A DNA stretch of 64,000 bases from Nonomuraea harbinensis. Lineage in GTDB: Bacteria; Actinomycetota; Actinomycetes; Streptosporangiales; Streptosporangiaceae. Both the position numbers and the translations under genes were made by a program. Below are positions 54,538-64,000 of this stretch, piece by piece; position 1 is the stretch's first letter; the number at the start of each line of letters is the position of its first letter. Location of the stretch: contig NZ_JAHKRN010000008.1 in NCBI RefSeq assembly GCF_019396385.1, positions 1 through 64,000 of the forward strand. The letters run 5' to 3'. The notes under the pieces were generated by a model. It saw only the letters and a list, made by a program, of their open reading frames with translations. It was not told the origin of the DNA and did no database searches.

Positions 54538-56147
54538 CGGCCGCCCCCTATGGTGAGTGGATGACCACCCGCCCGCGCGCCAGCCTGGGGCGGATCCTGC
54601 AGGACCTGGGCAGCACCGTCCTCGACGTGGCCGCCGCGCCCGGCGACCTCGACGCCGAGGTCACCGGCGTGCACATCTACGACCCGCACGACGAGCCGAT
54701 GGTGGCGCCGGGCGGGATCGTGCTCGCCGTCGGGGTGCGCGGCGCCGACGGCGTCCGCGCCCTGCTGGAGCGGGCGCCGCGGGCGGCGGGCGTCGTCGTC
54801 AAACTGCCGGTCGAGGTGGACGAACGGGTCCGCGCCGCGGTGACCGGGACCGGAGTGGCCGTGCTCGGCCTCACCCGCGCCGCCTCCTGGTCGCAGGTCG
54901 CCGCGCTGCTGCGCTCGCTGCTGGCCGAAGGCGACCTGGACGGGCCGGAGGACGAGCCGCAGGGCGACCTGTTCTCCCTCGCCAACGCCGTCTGCGCGCT
55001 GCTCGACGCGCCCGTCACCATCGAGGACCGCTCCTCCCGCGTCCTGGCCTTCTCCGGCCGGCAGGACGAGGCCGACCCCGGACGCGTCGAGACCGTGCTC
55101 GGCCGCCAGGTGCCCGAGCGCTACCGGCGCATGCTCGACGAGCGCGGCGCGCTCAAGGAGCTCTACCAGAGCCGCGACCCCATCCACATCGAGCTGCCCG
55201 CCGACATGCTCGACCGGGCCGCCGTCGCCGTCCGCTCAGGCGACGAGATCCTCGGCTCGATCTGGGCCGCCGTGGGCGAGCCGCTCACCGAGCAGCGGCA
55301 GCGCGCCCTCGCCGACGCCGCCAAGATCGTGGCGCTGCGGCTGCTGCGCGACCGGGCGGGCGCCGACGCCCAGCGGCGGCTCCGCGCCGACCTGCTGTCC
55401 ACCGTCCTCGCCGGCGGGACGGGCGCCGCCGAGGCGGCGGGCCGGCTCGGCATCGCCACCCAGCGGCTGTGCGTGCTCGCCGCCCAGCTCACCGACCAGC
55501 AGGAAGGCGACCCCGCCCGCGGCGAGAGCGACCGCCAGCGCTTCTGCGACGCGCTCGCCCTGCACGTCGCCACCATCCACCCGAAGGCCGCAGCCGCGCT
55601 CGTCGGCTCCGTCGCGTACGCCGTGCTGCCGCTCACCGCGGGCCCGGAGGACGAGGAGGCCCGCGCGGTGCGCATCGCCCAGGACTTCCTGGCCCGGGTC
55701 GGCCCCCGCCACCCCGCCAACATCGGCGTCGGCCGGCTCGCCGGCACCCTCGCCCAGGCGTCCAGGTCCCGCGCCGACGCCGACCGGGCGCTGCGCGTCC
55801 TGCGCGCCCGGGGCACCTCCGGTCAGGCCGCCGGCTACACCGATGTCCACTTCGAGTCGCTGCTGCTGCAGGTCGCCGACGTGGCCGGCGCCGAGGAGCA
55901 GACCCCCACCGGCCCCTACCAGCGGCTGCTGGAGCACGACCGCGAGCACGGCAGCGAGCTGGCCGCCACCCTGCGGGCCTACCTCGACGCGTTCGGCGAC
56001 GTGAACGCCGCCTCGGCGCGCGTCCACGTGCACGCCAACACCTTCCGCTACCGGCTCAAGCGGCTCGTCGAGATCAGCGGCCTGGACCTGTCCGATCCCG
56101 AGGCCAGGCTCACGGTCATGCTGCAGATGCGGATCTTCGGGCCGTAG
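54534..56147 (+). CDS. PucR/CdaR-type transcriptional regulator
   Basis: 537 residues. N-terminal PucR-like sensory domain (about 15-135), a GAF-like middle (about 145-270), a GGDEF-like fold (about 280-400) and the C-terminal PucR HTH (about 475-535: LRAYLDAFGDVNAASARVHV, then NTFRYRLKRLVEISG). The usual role is activation of nearby catabolic genes in response to substrate. Starts at ATG 54534 (ATGA overlap); ATG 54561 is an alternative. It lies between the hydrolases and the importer that it probably controls. Confidence 0.85.
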   Translation: MTAAPYGEWMTTRPRASLGRILQDLGSTVLDVAAAPGDLDAEVTGVHIYDPHDEPMVAPGGIVLAVGVRGADGVRALLERAPRAAGVVVKLPVEVDERVRAAVTGTGVAVLGLTRAASWSQVAALLRSLLAEGDLDGPEDEPQGDLFSLANAVCALLDAPVTIEDRSSRVLAFSGRQDEADPGRVETVLGRQVPERYRRMLDERGALKELYQSRDPIHIELPADMLDRAAVAVRSGDEILGSIWAAVGEPLTEQRQRALADAAKIVALRLLRDRAGADAQRRLRADLLSTVLAGGTGAAEAAGRLGIATQRLCVLAAQLTDQQEGDPARGESDRQRFCDALALHVATIHPKAAAALVGSVAYAVLPLTAGPEDEEARAVRIAQDFLARVGPRHPANIGVGRLAGTLAQASRSRADADRALRVLRARGTSGQAAGYTDVHFESLLLQVADVAGAEEQTPTGPYQRLLEHDREHGSELAATLRAYLDAFGDVNAASARVHVHANTFRYRLKRLVEISGLDLSDPEARLTVMLQMRIFGP

Positions 56148-56242
56148 CACGACGGCGCGCGCGGATTTCGTGGGCGGGCACGAAGAACGAGCCGCCGCAA
56201 GCGGAAAAGGTGGGGCATCACCTCCCACCTCCCGGAGTTCCC

Positions 56243-57802
56243 ATGAAGAAAGCAGCAGGCGCCGCCGCGCTGGCCCTGTTGGCCACCGCATGTGGCGCGG
56301 GCACGCCCGAGGCGGCGCCCACGTCCACCGGCGGCACGTTCACGTACGCGATCCCGGCCGACCCCGGCGTGCTCGACCCCGCGACGGGCGTGCTGTCGGT
56401 CACCAACACCGTGCTCTCGATCGCGTACGACACGCTCGTGCGGGCCGGCGAGGACGGCGGCATCGTCCCCGGGCTGGCCGAGAAGTGGGACGTCAAGCCG
56501 GACGCCGTCACCTTCACCCTGCGCAAGGACGTCACCTGCTCCGACGGCTCCCCGGTCACCCCCGAGGACGTGGCGGGCACCATCAACCACATCGCCGACC
56601 CGGACACCAAGTCGCCCGTCTACGGCGTGTTCGTACCGGTGGGCATGAAGGCGGAGGCCGGCGACGGCACCGTCACGCTGTCCACGCCGGAGCCGTTCGG
56701 GTTCATCCTGGAGAGCGCCAGGGACATCTTCATCGTCTGCGGCAAGGGGGTGGAGGACCGCTCCCTGCTCGCCCGCGGCACCTCCGGCTCCGGCCCGTAC
56801 GTGCTGTCCGAGGCCGCGCCCGGCGACCACTACACGTTCAAGGTGCGCCGCGACTACGCGTGGGGGAGCAGCGGCACCGGCGCGGACCTGCCCGAGCAGG
56901 TCGTGCTCAAGGTCGTGCCCAACGAGCAGACCGCCGCCAACCTGCTCGTCGCCGGCACCCTCAACGGCGCCCAGTTCCTCGGCCCCGACCGCGCCCGCAT
57001 GGAGTCCACCCCCGGCATCGGGCAGATCGTCACCCCCGTCGGCAACGGCCAGTTCTTCTACCACCAGGGCGACGACCGGCCCGGCGCCGACCCCGCCGTC
57101 CGCAAGGCGCTCACCCAGGCGCTCAACCTGACCGAGCTGGGCGGCATCGCCTCCGGCGGCACCGGCCGGCCCGCCACCGGGCTCGTCGTCGAACCCCGCG
57201 CCTGCCCCGGCGACACCGTCACCGGCCACGTGCCCGCCTTCGACGAGGCCGCGGCCGCCGCCGCGCTCGACGCCGCCGGCTGGAAGCCCGGCCCCGAGGG
57301 CATCAGGGTCAAGGACGGCAAGCGGCTCAGCCTGCGCCTGCTCTACGCCACCACCCGGGGGCCGGGCGTGCAGGCCGCCGCCGAGTACATGGCCGCCGCC
57401 TGGAAGAAGGCCGGCGCCGAGGTGAAGCTCAACGGCGTGCTCGACACCAAGCTGTCGGAGTCGCTCAACGTCACCCAGGACTGGGACGCCGTCTGGCTGC
57501 CGATCACCGTCACGCTGCCGTCGCAGCTCGTCGGCTTCCTCTCCGGCCCGGCCGCGCCCAAGGGCGCCAACTTCGCCCACCTGGACAACGACCGCTACTC
57601 CGAGCTGGTGACCGAGGCCAACGGCACGCCCGGCGAGAAGGGCTGCGCGCTCTGGGGCCAGGCCGAGTCCGCTCTGTTCGAGAGCGCCGACCTGGTGCCC
57701 GTCGTGGGGAACACCACGCTCATCGCCACCAAGAACGCCGCCTTCCGGATGGCCGGCGGGCTGTTCGACCCGAGCTCGTTCCGGCTCACCCAGGGAGGCT
57801 GA
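56243..57802 (+). CDS. ABC transporter substrate-binding lipoprotein, family 5 (peptide/oligopeptide)
   Basis: 519 residues. The lipobox LATAC gives Cys17 as the acylated residue. The family-5 pattern is clear: FTYAIPADPGVLDPAT, LAEKWDVKPDAVTFTLRKDV, TPEDVAGTINHI, GTSGSGPYVL and LNLTELGGIAS. It captures peptides, nickel or related ligands outside the membrane for the permeases encoded next. GGAG lies before the ATG. The next gene follows without a gap. Confidence 0.9.
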   Translation: MKKAAGAAALALLATACGAGTPEAAPTSTGGTFTYAIPADPGVLDPATGVLSVTNTVLSIAYDTLVRAGEDGGIVPGLAEKWDVKPDAVTFTLRKDVTCSDGSPVTPEDVAGTINHIADPDTKSPVYGVFVPVGMKAEAGDGTVTLSTPEPFGFILESARDIFIVCGKGVEDRSLLARGTSGSGPYVLSEAAPGDHYTFKVRRDYAWGSSGTGADLPEQVVLKVVPNEQTAANLLVAGTLNGAQFLGPDRARMESTPGIGQIVTPVGNGQFFYHQGDDRPGADPAVRKALTQALNLTELGGIASGGTGRPATGLVVEPRACPGDTVTGHVPAFDEAAAAAALDAAGWKPGPEGIRVKDGKRLSLRLLYATTRGPGVQAAAEYMAAAWKKAGAEVKLNGVLDTKLSESLNVTQDWDAVWLPITVTLPSQLVGFLSGPAAPKGANFAHLDNDRYSELVTEANGTPGEKGCALWGQAESALFESADLVPVVGNTTLIATKNAAFRMAGGLFDPSSFRLTQGG

Positions 57803-58741
57803 GTGCGCCGTCCGCTCATCCGGCGGCTCGTCCGGTTCGCGGTGTCGCTCGCGGTGCTCGTGCTGGCCGCGTTCGCGATGATCCACCTGATCCCCGGAGA
57901 CCCCGTACGGGCCTCGCTCGGCCCGGCCGCCCCGGTCGAGCTGGTCGAGACCCGCCGGGCCGCGCTCGGCCTGGACCTGCCGCCGCACGAGCAGCTCGCC
58001 GCGTACGTGTCGGGGCTGGTGACCGGCGACATGGGCACCTCGTTCCTCACGGGGGAGCCGGTCACCGCCGTGATCGCCGCCCGGCTGCCCAACACGCTGG
58101 CGCTCGCCCTGCTCGCCACCGTCGTGGCGCTGCTCGCCGCCGTCCCGCTCGGCATGTGGGCCGCCGTACGGACCGAGAACGGCCGCAACCGGGGCACCGA
58201 GGCCACGTTCGGCTCCGTCACGAGCGCCGTGGTGGCCATCCCCGAGTTCCTGTACGCGATCGCGCTCGTGGCGGTGTTCGCCATCGGCCTGGGGCTGCTG
58301 CCGCCCGCCGGGAAGGCCGGGCCCGAGTCCTACCTGCTGCCCGTGCTCGCGCTGGCACTCGGGCCGGCCGCCATGATCGCCCGCATCGCCCGGGTCGAGA
58401 CGCTGCGCGTGCTCGGCACCGACTACGTCAGGCTGGCCAGGGCCAAGCGGCTGCCCGCCGCCCGGCTGCACCTGCGGCACGTGCTGCCCAACACGCTCAC
58501 CGCCACCCTCACCCTGGGCGGGCTGCTGCTCGGCTCGCTCATCGCCGGCAGCGTGCTGGTCGAGTACGTCTTCGCCTGGCCAGGGCTCGGAGGGAAGATC
58601 GTCGAAGCGATCACCCAGAAGGACTACCCGGTCGCCCAGGGCGTGATCCTCGTCTACGGCGCCATCGTCCTGCTCGTGAACCTCCTGGTCGACGTCGTGC
58701 TCGGCGTGCTCGACCCGACCTCCGCCATCAAGGAGTCGTGA
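57803..58741 (+). CDS. ABC transporter permease (DppB-type)
   Basis: 312 residues with six hydrophobic helices. The family motif IPGDPVRASLGPAAP is near the N-terminus, GDMGTSFLTGEPV is in the first periplasmic loop, and the cytoplasmic EAA loop is DYVRLARAKRLPAARLHLRHVLPNTL. GTG 57803 immediately follows the binding-protein stop. The TGA overlaps the next ATG (TGATG). Confidence 0.9.
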   Translation: MRRPLIRRLVRFAVSLAVLVLAAFAMIHLIPGDPVRASLGPAAPVELVETRRAALGLDLPPHEQLAAYVSGLVTGDMGTSFLTGEPVTAVIAARLPNTLALALLATVVALLAAVPLGMWAAVRTENGRNRGTEATFGSVTSAVVAIPEFLYAIALVAVFAIGLGLLPPAGKAGPESYLLPVLALALGPAAMIARIARVETLRVLGTDYVRLARAKRLPAARLHLRHVLPNTLTATLTLGGLLLGSLIAGSVLVEYVFAWPGLGGKIVEAITQKDYPVAQGVILVYGAIVLLVNLLVDVVLGVLDPTSAIKES

Positions 58742-60545
58742 TGCTCCGCACCCCCGCGGCCATCGCCGGCGCCGCCCTGGCCGCGCTCATGGTGGTGCTG
58801 GCCGTGATCGGGCCGCCCATCTGGGGGGACGCGGCCGAACTGGTCAACGCCGGCGCGATCCTGCAGGGCTCCTCGGCCGCGCACCCGCTCGGCACCGACA
58901 ACCTCGGCCGCGACCTGCTCGCCCGCGTCCTCGTCGCCGGCCGGTACTCGCTGCAGCTCGCGCTGGCCGCCGCGCTCATCGGCGCGAGCGCCGGCATCGT
59001 GCTCGGCGCGCTCCCGTCCGTGCTGCCCGCCCGCGCCGGACGGCTCGTCACCGGCGCCGTCAACGCGCTCGTCGCCTTCCCCGGCCTGCTGCTGGCCATG
59101 TTCACCGCGGTGGTCGCCGGGCTCGGCGCGCGCGGCGCGGTGCTCGGCATCGGCGCGGCCATCGCCCCCGGCTTCGCCCGGCTCACCCAGACGCTGGCCG
59201 CCTCCGTGTCCGGGGCCGACTACGTGGCCGCGGCCCGCATGCTGCGCGTGCCGCGCCACCGCATCCTCGCCCGGCACGTGCTGCCCAACATCGCCGAGCC
59301 GCTCATACTCAACCTCACCCAGGCGCTCGGCGGGGCGCTGCTCGGCCTGGCCGGGATGTCGTTCCTGGGTCTCGGCGTGCAGCCGCCGGACTACGACTGG
59401 GGCAGGCTGCTCTTCGACGGCTTCGGCCGCATCTACATCCACCCGGAGGTCGCGCTCGGCCCGGCCGCCGCCATCGCGCTCGCCGGCATCGGCTTCAACC
59501 TCCTCGGCGACGCCCTGGCCAGGCGGGCCGCCCGCACCCCCGTACGGACTCCGCGCTCCCGCCAGGAACGGCCGGCCGCCGCCGCGGACGCGGGGGAGAC
59601 CGAGCCCGGCGCCGTCCTCGACGTCGCCGGCCTCACCGTCACCTTCCCCAGCGGCGTCACCCCGGTGCGCGGCGTGTCGCTGAGCGTGCGGCCCGGCGAG
59701 ATCGTCGGGCTGGTCGGCGAGTCGGGCAGCGGCAAGTCGCTCACCGCCGCCGCCGTCGGCGGGCTCGTCCCGTACCCCGGGACCGTCAGCCACGAGCGGC
59801 TGCGGCTGTGCGGCGAGGACGTGGCGAACCTGAGCCGCAAGCAGCTCGGCACCTCCCTCGCCATGGTCTTCCAGGACCCGATGGCCTCGCTCAACCCCGC
59901 GCTCAAGATCGGCGGCCAGCTCGCCGAGGTCGCCGTCGTGCACCAGGGCGCCACCCGCGAGGACGCCCGGCGGCGCGCCGTCGACCGGCTCGGCCACGTC
60001 CATCTGCCGGAACCGGAGAAGCAGGCCGCGCGGCACCCGCACCAGCTCTCCGGCGGCATGCGCCAGCGCGCCGTCATCGCCATGGGCCTCATGGGCGACC
60101 CCAAGCTGATCATCGCCGACGAGCCCACCACCGCGCTCGACGTCACCGTCCAGCGCCAGATCCTCCGCCTGCTCCGCGAGGTCGTCGAGGAGAGCGGCGC
60201 GGGCGCGCTGTTCATCTCCCACGACATCGCCGTGGTCGGCGAGCTGTGCGACCGGGTGGTGGTCATGTACGCGGGCCGGGTCGTGGAGGAACTGCCCGTG
60301 GACCGCCTCGCCGACGGCGCCGCCCACCCGTACACCCGGGCGCTCATCTCGTCCCTGCCCGACATGGACACCGACCGGGCGCTCCCGCTGGCCAGCATCC
60401 CCGGCCGCCAGCCGGCGCCCGCCGAGGTGGGCGCCGGCTGTGCGTTCGCCCCCCGGTGCCCCCTCGCCACCGGCCGCTGCGCCACCGATCGGCCCGCGCT
60501 GGAGGCACACGGCCACGACCACCGGGTCGCCTGCTGGGAGGCTTC

Positions 60546-60549
<4 letters not shown>
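58741..60549 (+). CDS. Fused ABC permease-ATPase (DppC-DppD fusion)
   Basis: 602 residues. Residues 1-275 are a DppC permease (HPLGTDNLGRDLLARVL; EAA loop DYVAAARMLRVPRHRILARH; LGLGVQPPDYDWGRLL). A charged linker (about 262-292) joins an ATPase (about 293-602) with Walker A GESGSGKS (326-333), Q loop, LSGGM signature, Walker B LIIADEPTTALD and the cysteine-rich C-terminal CAFAPRCPLATGRC. Separate genes are usual; the frame is continuous with no stop. Overlaps the next gene as GTGA. Confidence 0.9.
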
Positions 60550-61232
<683 letters not shown>

Positions 61233-61291
61233 TCCCCCCGGGGGTTCGCCAAGGGCGTGCCGGTCACCTTTGACCGGGAGCCGGGGCCGGC

Positions 61292-61724
61292 TCAGCAGAA
61301 GACGCCCGTGATGACCAGGTGCTCGGGGTCACGGATCTTGTGAGCGCCCACGCCGCCGGGCCTCCCGGCACCGCCCGTCCAGGGGTACTGCACGGCGCCC
61401 CCGCCTACGGTTTTGTAGCCGACGGCTCGACAGGGGACCCAGACCGCGTCCCAGTCCTCGAACCATGGGGTGACTTGCCCGCGGGTGAGACGGCGCTGGT
61501 GCGAGTTGCCGCATGGCCCGTTGTTGCCGTCGCACCAGCTCTTGTACGCCACGACCGCCGTGCCGCTGAGATTGGTGACGCCGCCGCAGCCGGCGAGCGA
61601 CTGGGCGACGGTGGTGCAGACCGTGTCGTCGGCGTGCGCGCCGCTTGTCGTGATCAGGCCCGCTGAGAAGCGTGGCGGCCACCGCCGAAGAAATGACGGC
61701 CAGACGCGCGGTTGTGGAATGCAT
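61292..61724 (-). pseudogene. Small secreted cysteine-rich protein gene broken by a frameshift
   Basis: ATG 61724 begins a textbook signal peptide (MHSTTARLAVISSAVAATLL, then SG) that runs out of frame, while the mature part continues in another frame as LITTSGAHA, then DDTVCTTVAQSLAGCGGVTN. Removing one base from the G triplet at 61659-61661 joins them into a 143-residue protein with A-H-A/D cleavage, six cysteines and a Trp/Pro/Gly-rich tail ending HLVITGVFC. It is either a recent pseudogene or a sequencing error. The family is unknown. Confidence 0.6.
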
Positions 61725-61880
61725 GTGTCAAGCCCCGTTCGGAATACAGGATGCCTTTGTCGGCATCTCGCCTGGATCGTGGACGACAGCCTGACAATCG
61801 CGTCGGCCAACCCGCAACGCCTCCGCCCTCATATGGGACGTTCGGGACGGGAAAGCCTTTGTGACCTGCGAGAACATCCT

Positions 61881-61892
61881 CGTCCCGGGACG
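61881..61892. promoter_or_regulatory. 12-base palindrome CGTCCCGGGACG
   Basis: Perfect dyad in the 190-base divergent region between the frameshifted secreted-protein gene and the glycoside-hydrolase-like gene, 21 bases before ATG 61914. Operator or chance. Confidence 0.3.
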
Positions 61893-61913
61893 CGTTCACC
61901 GGGCCGATGTAGC

Positions 61914-63835
61914 ATGCGGGCACGACCTACGGGACGGCTGGGGGCAGCTGTGGCGGATGCGCCGCGCGCAAACGAATTAGGCCGTTTTCTCCGTCAACTG
62001 AAGGAGCAGAGCGGTCACAGTGACAAGACCGACCTGGCCCACTTGCATCGCCTGTGGATCCGAGCGACCACCCCCGCTGAGGAGAGCGCGGAATCGCAGG
62101 AATCCATCACCGTCCTGCTCCGGCCACCACGAGAGCGCGAGCCCGTCCGGCGCGCGGCGGCCGACGGGCGAGGCGTGGTCTGGACGAGCGCGGGGTTGGT
62201 CATCGCCTGCCTCCTGATCCTGACGGCCAGCGCGCCGGGGAACCCGACGGGGTCCCCGGCCGGCCTCCCGCGGATCACAGGTCCGAGCTGGGTGCGTCCG
62301 CCCGCCCCGGTGCCGGCCACGCTGTTCGGCGTCACCGTCAACAGCGCCACCGGGGCCATGCCGTCCTTCCGGATCGGCGCCGTGCGGCTGTGGGACAGCG
62401 CGACCCGCTGGTCGCAGATCCAGCCAAGGCGTGGTGAGTTCGACTGGTCGACGCTCGATCGCCATGTCGAGGGTGCGCAGCGGTCGAGGCTGCCGGTGCT
62501 GTTCGTCTTCGGTGGCACGCCTGGGTGGGCCAGTCCTACGGGCCCGCCGGCCCCCTACCCCGATGGTTCCCGCGCCGCGCCCCCGGACGACCTCGCCGAC
62601 TGGGAGTCGTTCGTCCGTGCCGTGGCCGGCCGCTATCGGGGCCGGATCGCGGCATACGAGCTGTGGGTGCTCGGCAACGATCACCGCTTCACAGCGGGGA
62701 CATCGGCACGCTGATCGAGATGACTCATCGCGCAGCACGGATCATCAGGAGAGCCGATCCCGAGGCCACCTTGGTGTGCCCCGGGATGGGGCGGCTGTGG
62801 AGCCGCGACGGCCGCGACGCCCTGCGCAGGTTCGCGCAGCTCGGCGGCTACGGCCACGGTGATGTGGCAAGCGTGAAGCTGCACCAGCGCATCGCGTCCG
62901 ATCCTCCCGAAACCATGCTGGAGCTGGCAGATCTCGCGGACCGGACCCTGCATGAAGCCGGGGTGCACCCACGGCTCTGGAGCACCGGGACCTCCTACAC
63001 ACTCCCCCTGGAGCGCCCGCTGGACGCCCTCACCGCGAGGGCCTACGCGGCTCGCTACTTCCTCGTCGGCCTCTACGCGCGCGGCTTGAACGTCGAACGC
63101 ATGTACTTCTACAACTGGGGCGGCACGAAGATCCCGATCGTCCTGCAGGCCGAGGGCGGCGTGCCGACCTCGGCCGCCCTGGCCGTCGAGCAGCTGCAAC
63201 GCTGGCTCGCTCACGCCTCCAGCCGATCGTGCGGTCATGGGGACGCCATCGGACTCCCCGCGAATGTCTGGCGGTGCGAGGTCACGGTCACCGGCGACGG
63301 CGGGACGCACGGGGCCGCGGTCATGTGGACGGTCGCGGGCACCGCCGAGATCCCGGCAAGCCGGGACACGACGACGCTGCGCCGACTCGACGGCACTTCC
63401 CACGCGGTGCGCCCAGGAGACACCATCACCGTCGGCCAGGAGCCGATCTTCGTCGAAGGCCAGAACCTCAGGCCATCGGTCTGCTGGGTCCGGTACGTGT
63501 GCGACGAGATCGGCGATCTCTCGATGAGATCGACTGCCAGGAGGAAGGTCTTACGGTCGTCCGGGTTGGTGCATGCGGGAGAACCACTCATTGACGGCGG
63601 CTCGCAACCGCTCCTGGATGTTCGTCCGCGTCACGTCCTTGGCCAGGGTTTCCGGTCCCCCCATCGCCGGGGAGGCGCGGAAGACCAGCACCACGTCCAC
63701 ATCCTGAGGGGCTTCGCGTCGCGTCCGGCTGGCAAAGGAACCCGTTTCCCCGCGAGCTCTCACCTCTATGGCAACCACGTTGCTTCGCCCGAGATCGTCG
63801 TTGCCGCGCAGAAGCTGGTCCACGCGCTGGTGTGA
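61914..63835 (+). pseudogene. Membrane-anchored glycoside-hydrolase-like (GH39-type TIM barrel) gene with a frameshift
   Basis: The N-terminal part (from ATG 61914 or GTG 61950) has an HTH-like helix (NELGRFLRQLKEQSGHS), one membrane helix (WTSAGLVIACLLILTASAPG) and a barrel start (LFGVTVNSATGAMPSFRIGA, FDWSTLDRHVEGAQ, AYELWVLGNDHRFT). At about 62691-62698 the frame ends in a stop, and the same protein resumes one frame over as SGDIGTLIEMTHRAARIIRR, then LVCPGMG and MYFYNWGGTKIPIVLQ. One missing base explains this. After about 63465 the sequence is no longer protein-like, and the open frame runs to 63835 over the opposite gene, so a second lesion near the 3' end is likely; one alternative frame stops at 63527. 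Confidence 0.6.
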
Positions 63836-64000
63836 CAGACCGAGCAGCGTCGCCGTCTCCCGGAGCGAGTATCCCTTCTCGGTCAAGGCACGAGCGGCGA
63901 TGGTGGATCGCTCCTGCCACAGATCCTGCGCGGCGTCCAACCACGCACGCGCGCCCTTGGCCTCGCACAGCAACTCGCCTACGTCTTCAGGCAGGGCATA
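63551..64000 (-). CDS. HTH-domain protein, 5' end outside window
   Basis: The frame is open from the window edge (YALPEDVGELLCEAKGARAW...), so the start lies beyond 64000. A helical region is followed by a sigma-70-region-4-like HTH (GYSLRETATLLGLSHQRVDQ), then a basic loop and a C-terminal domain with VDVVLVFRASPAM and TNIQERLRAAVNEWFSRMHQ. It may be the DNA-binding half of a small regulator or antitoxin. I do not recognise a specific family. Confidence 0.55.
   Translation of the reverse strand, partial: YALPEDVGELLCEAKGARAWLDAAQDLWQERSTIAARALTEKGYSLRETATLLGLSHQRVDQLLRGNDDLGRSNVVAIEVRARGETGSFASRTRREAPQDVDVVLVFRASPAMGGPETLAKDVTRTNIQERLRAAVNEWFSRMHQPGRP

Overview
The window is very G+C-rich DNA with dense genes, frequent GTG/TTG starts, 1-4 base stop/start overlaps and many typical actinomycete families: Hanks-type kinase with extracellular tail, MmyB- and PucR-type regulators, GerW/YtfJ, DUF4142, DUF2382, LuxR-type two-component genes, phosphoketolase-acetate kinase and an EF-Tu paralogue. 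This fits a chromosomal segment of a filamentous actinomycete. A member of the Streptosporangiaceae (Nonomuraea-like) is my best guess from general resemblance, not from a search. I saw no rRNA, tRNA, CRISPR array, insertion sequence, integrase or origin.

Layout. 1-5.1 kb: a truncated secreted His/Cys-rich repeat protein, an isoprenylcysteine-methyltransferase-like membrane protein, a CE7 esterase, a HesB/IscA-fold protein without cysteines, a DUF4142 lipoprotein and a PRC-barrel/DUF2382 stress protein. 5.4-10.1 kb: a compact same-strand set behind its own promoter: a small protein, a VAO-type flavin oxidase, a 14-helix MFS exporter and an FAD monooxygenase, the last two translationally coupled. 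This is the best candidate for an undescribed small biosynthetic or detoxification locus. 10.1-15.4 kb: serine hydrolase, nucleotidyltransferase, MmyB regulator, aldo/keto reductase, and a pentapeptide-repeat protein behind a 24-codon leader ORF. 15.5-17.1 kb: a KhtTU-type K+/H+ antiporter pair. 17.3-19.9 kb: four overlapping signalling genes (LuxR-type regulator, anti-sigma-type ATPase, PAS histidine kinase, receiver-only regulator). 19.9-25.2 kb: phosphoketolase and acetate kinase (pentose or hexose phosphate to acetyl-phosphate to acetate plus ATP), divergent from a sugar-acid dehydratase with a strong palindromic operator. 25.2-32 kb: GerW, Pgi, VIT1 transporter, a Clp_N-domain protein without ATPase, a 30-bp minisatellite, and an amidase that lacks its catalytic-lysine segment.

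32-37.7 kb: a phosphatase-fold/polytopic membrane protein, then a giant secreted phosphodiester glycosidase-metallophosphoesterase preceded by an AT-rich PHO-box-like site. 37.8-45 kb: a metal-dependent amidohydrolase coupled to an M20 amidohydrolase, a RibD-type reductase, a GH2 beta-galactosidase with a coupled 68-residue protein, and a secreted Pro/Thr-rich protein. 45-50.2 kb: Lrp/AsnC regulator divergent from an MFS transporter, ABM monooxygenase, Ser/Thr kinase, EF-Tu paralogue. 50.5-61.2 kb: one long co-oriented island of an S9 peptidase, two penicillin-recognising-type serine hydrolases, a PucR regulator and a family-5 peptide ABC importer in which the second permease is fused to the first ATPase. 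It reads as uptake and hydrolysis of peptides, possibly D-amino-acid-containing ones. 61.3-63.8 kb: two secreted or anchored genes, each broken by a single-base frameshift, then a 5'-truncated HTH gene at the edge.

Functions come from reading protein motifs by eye. No similarity search was possible.
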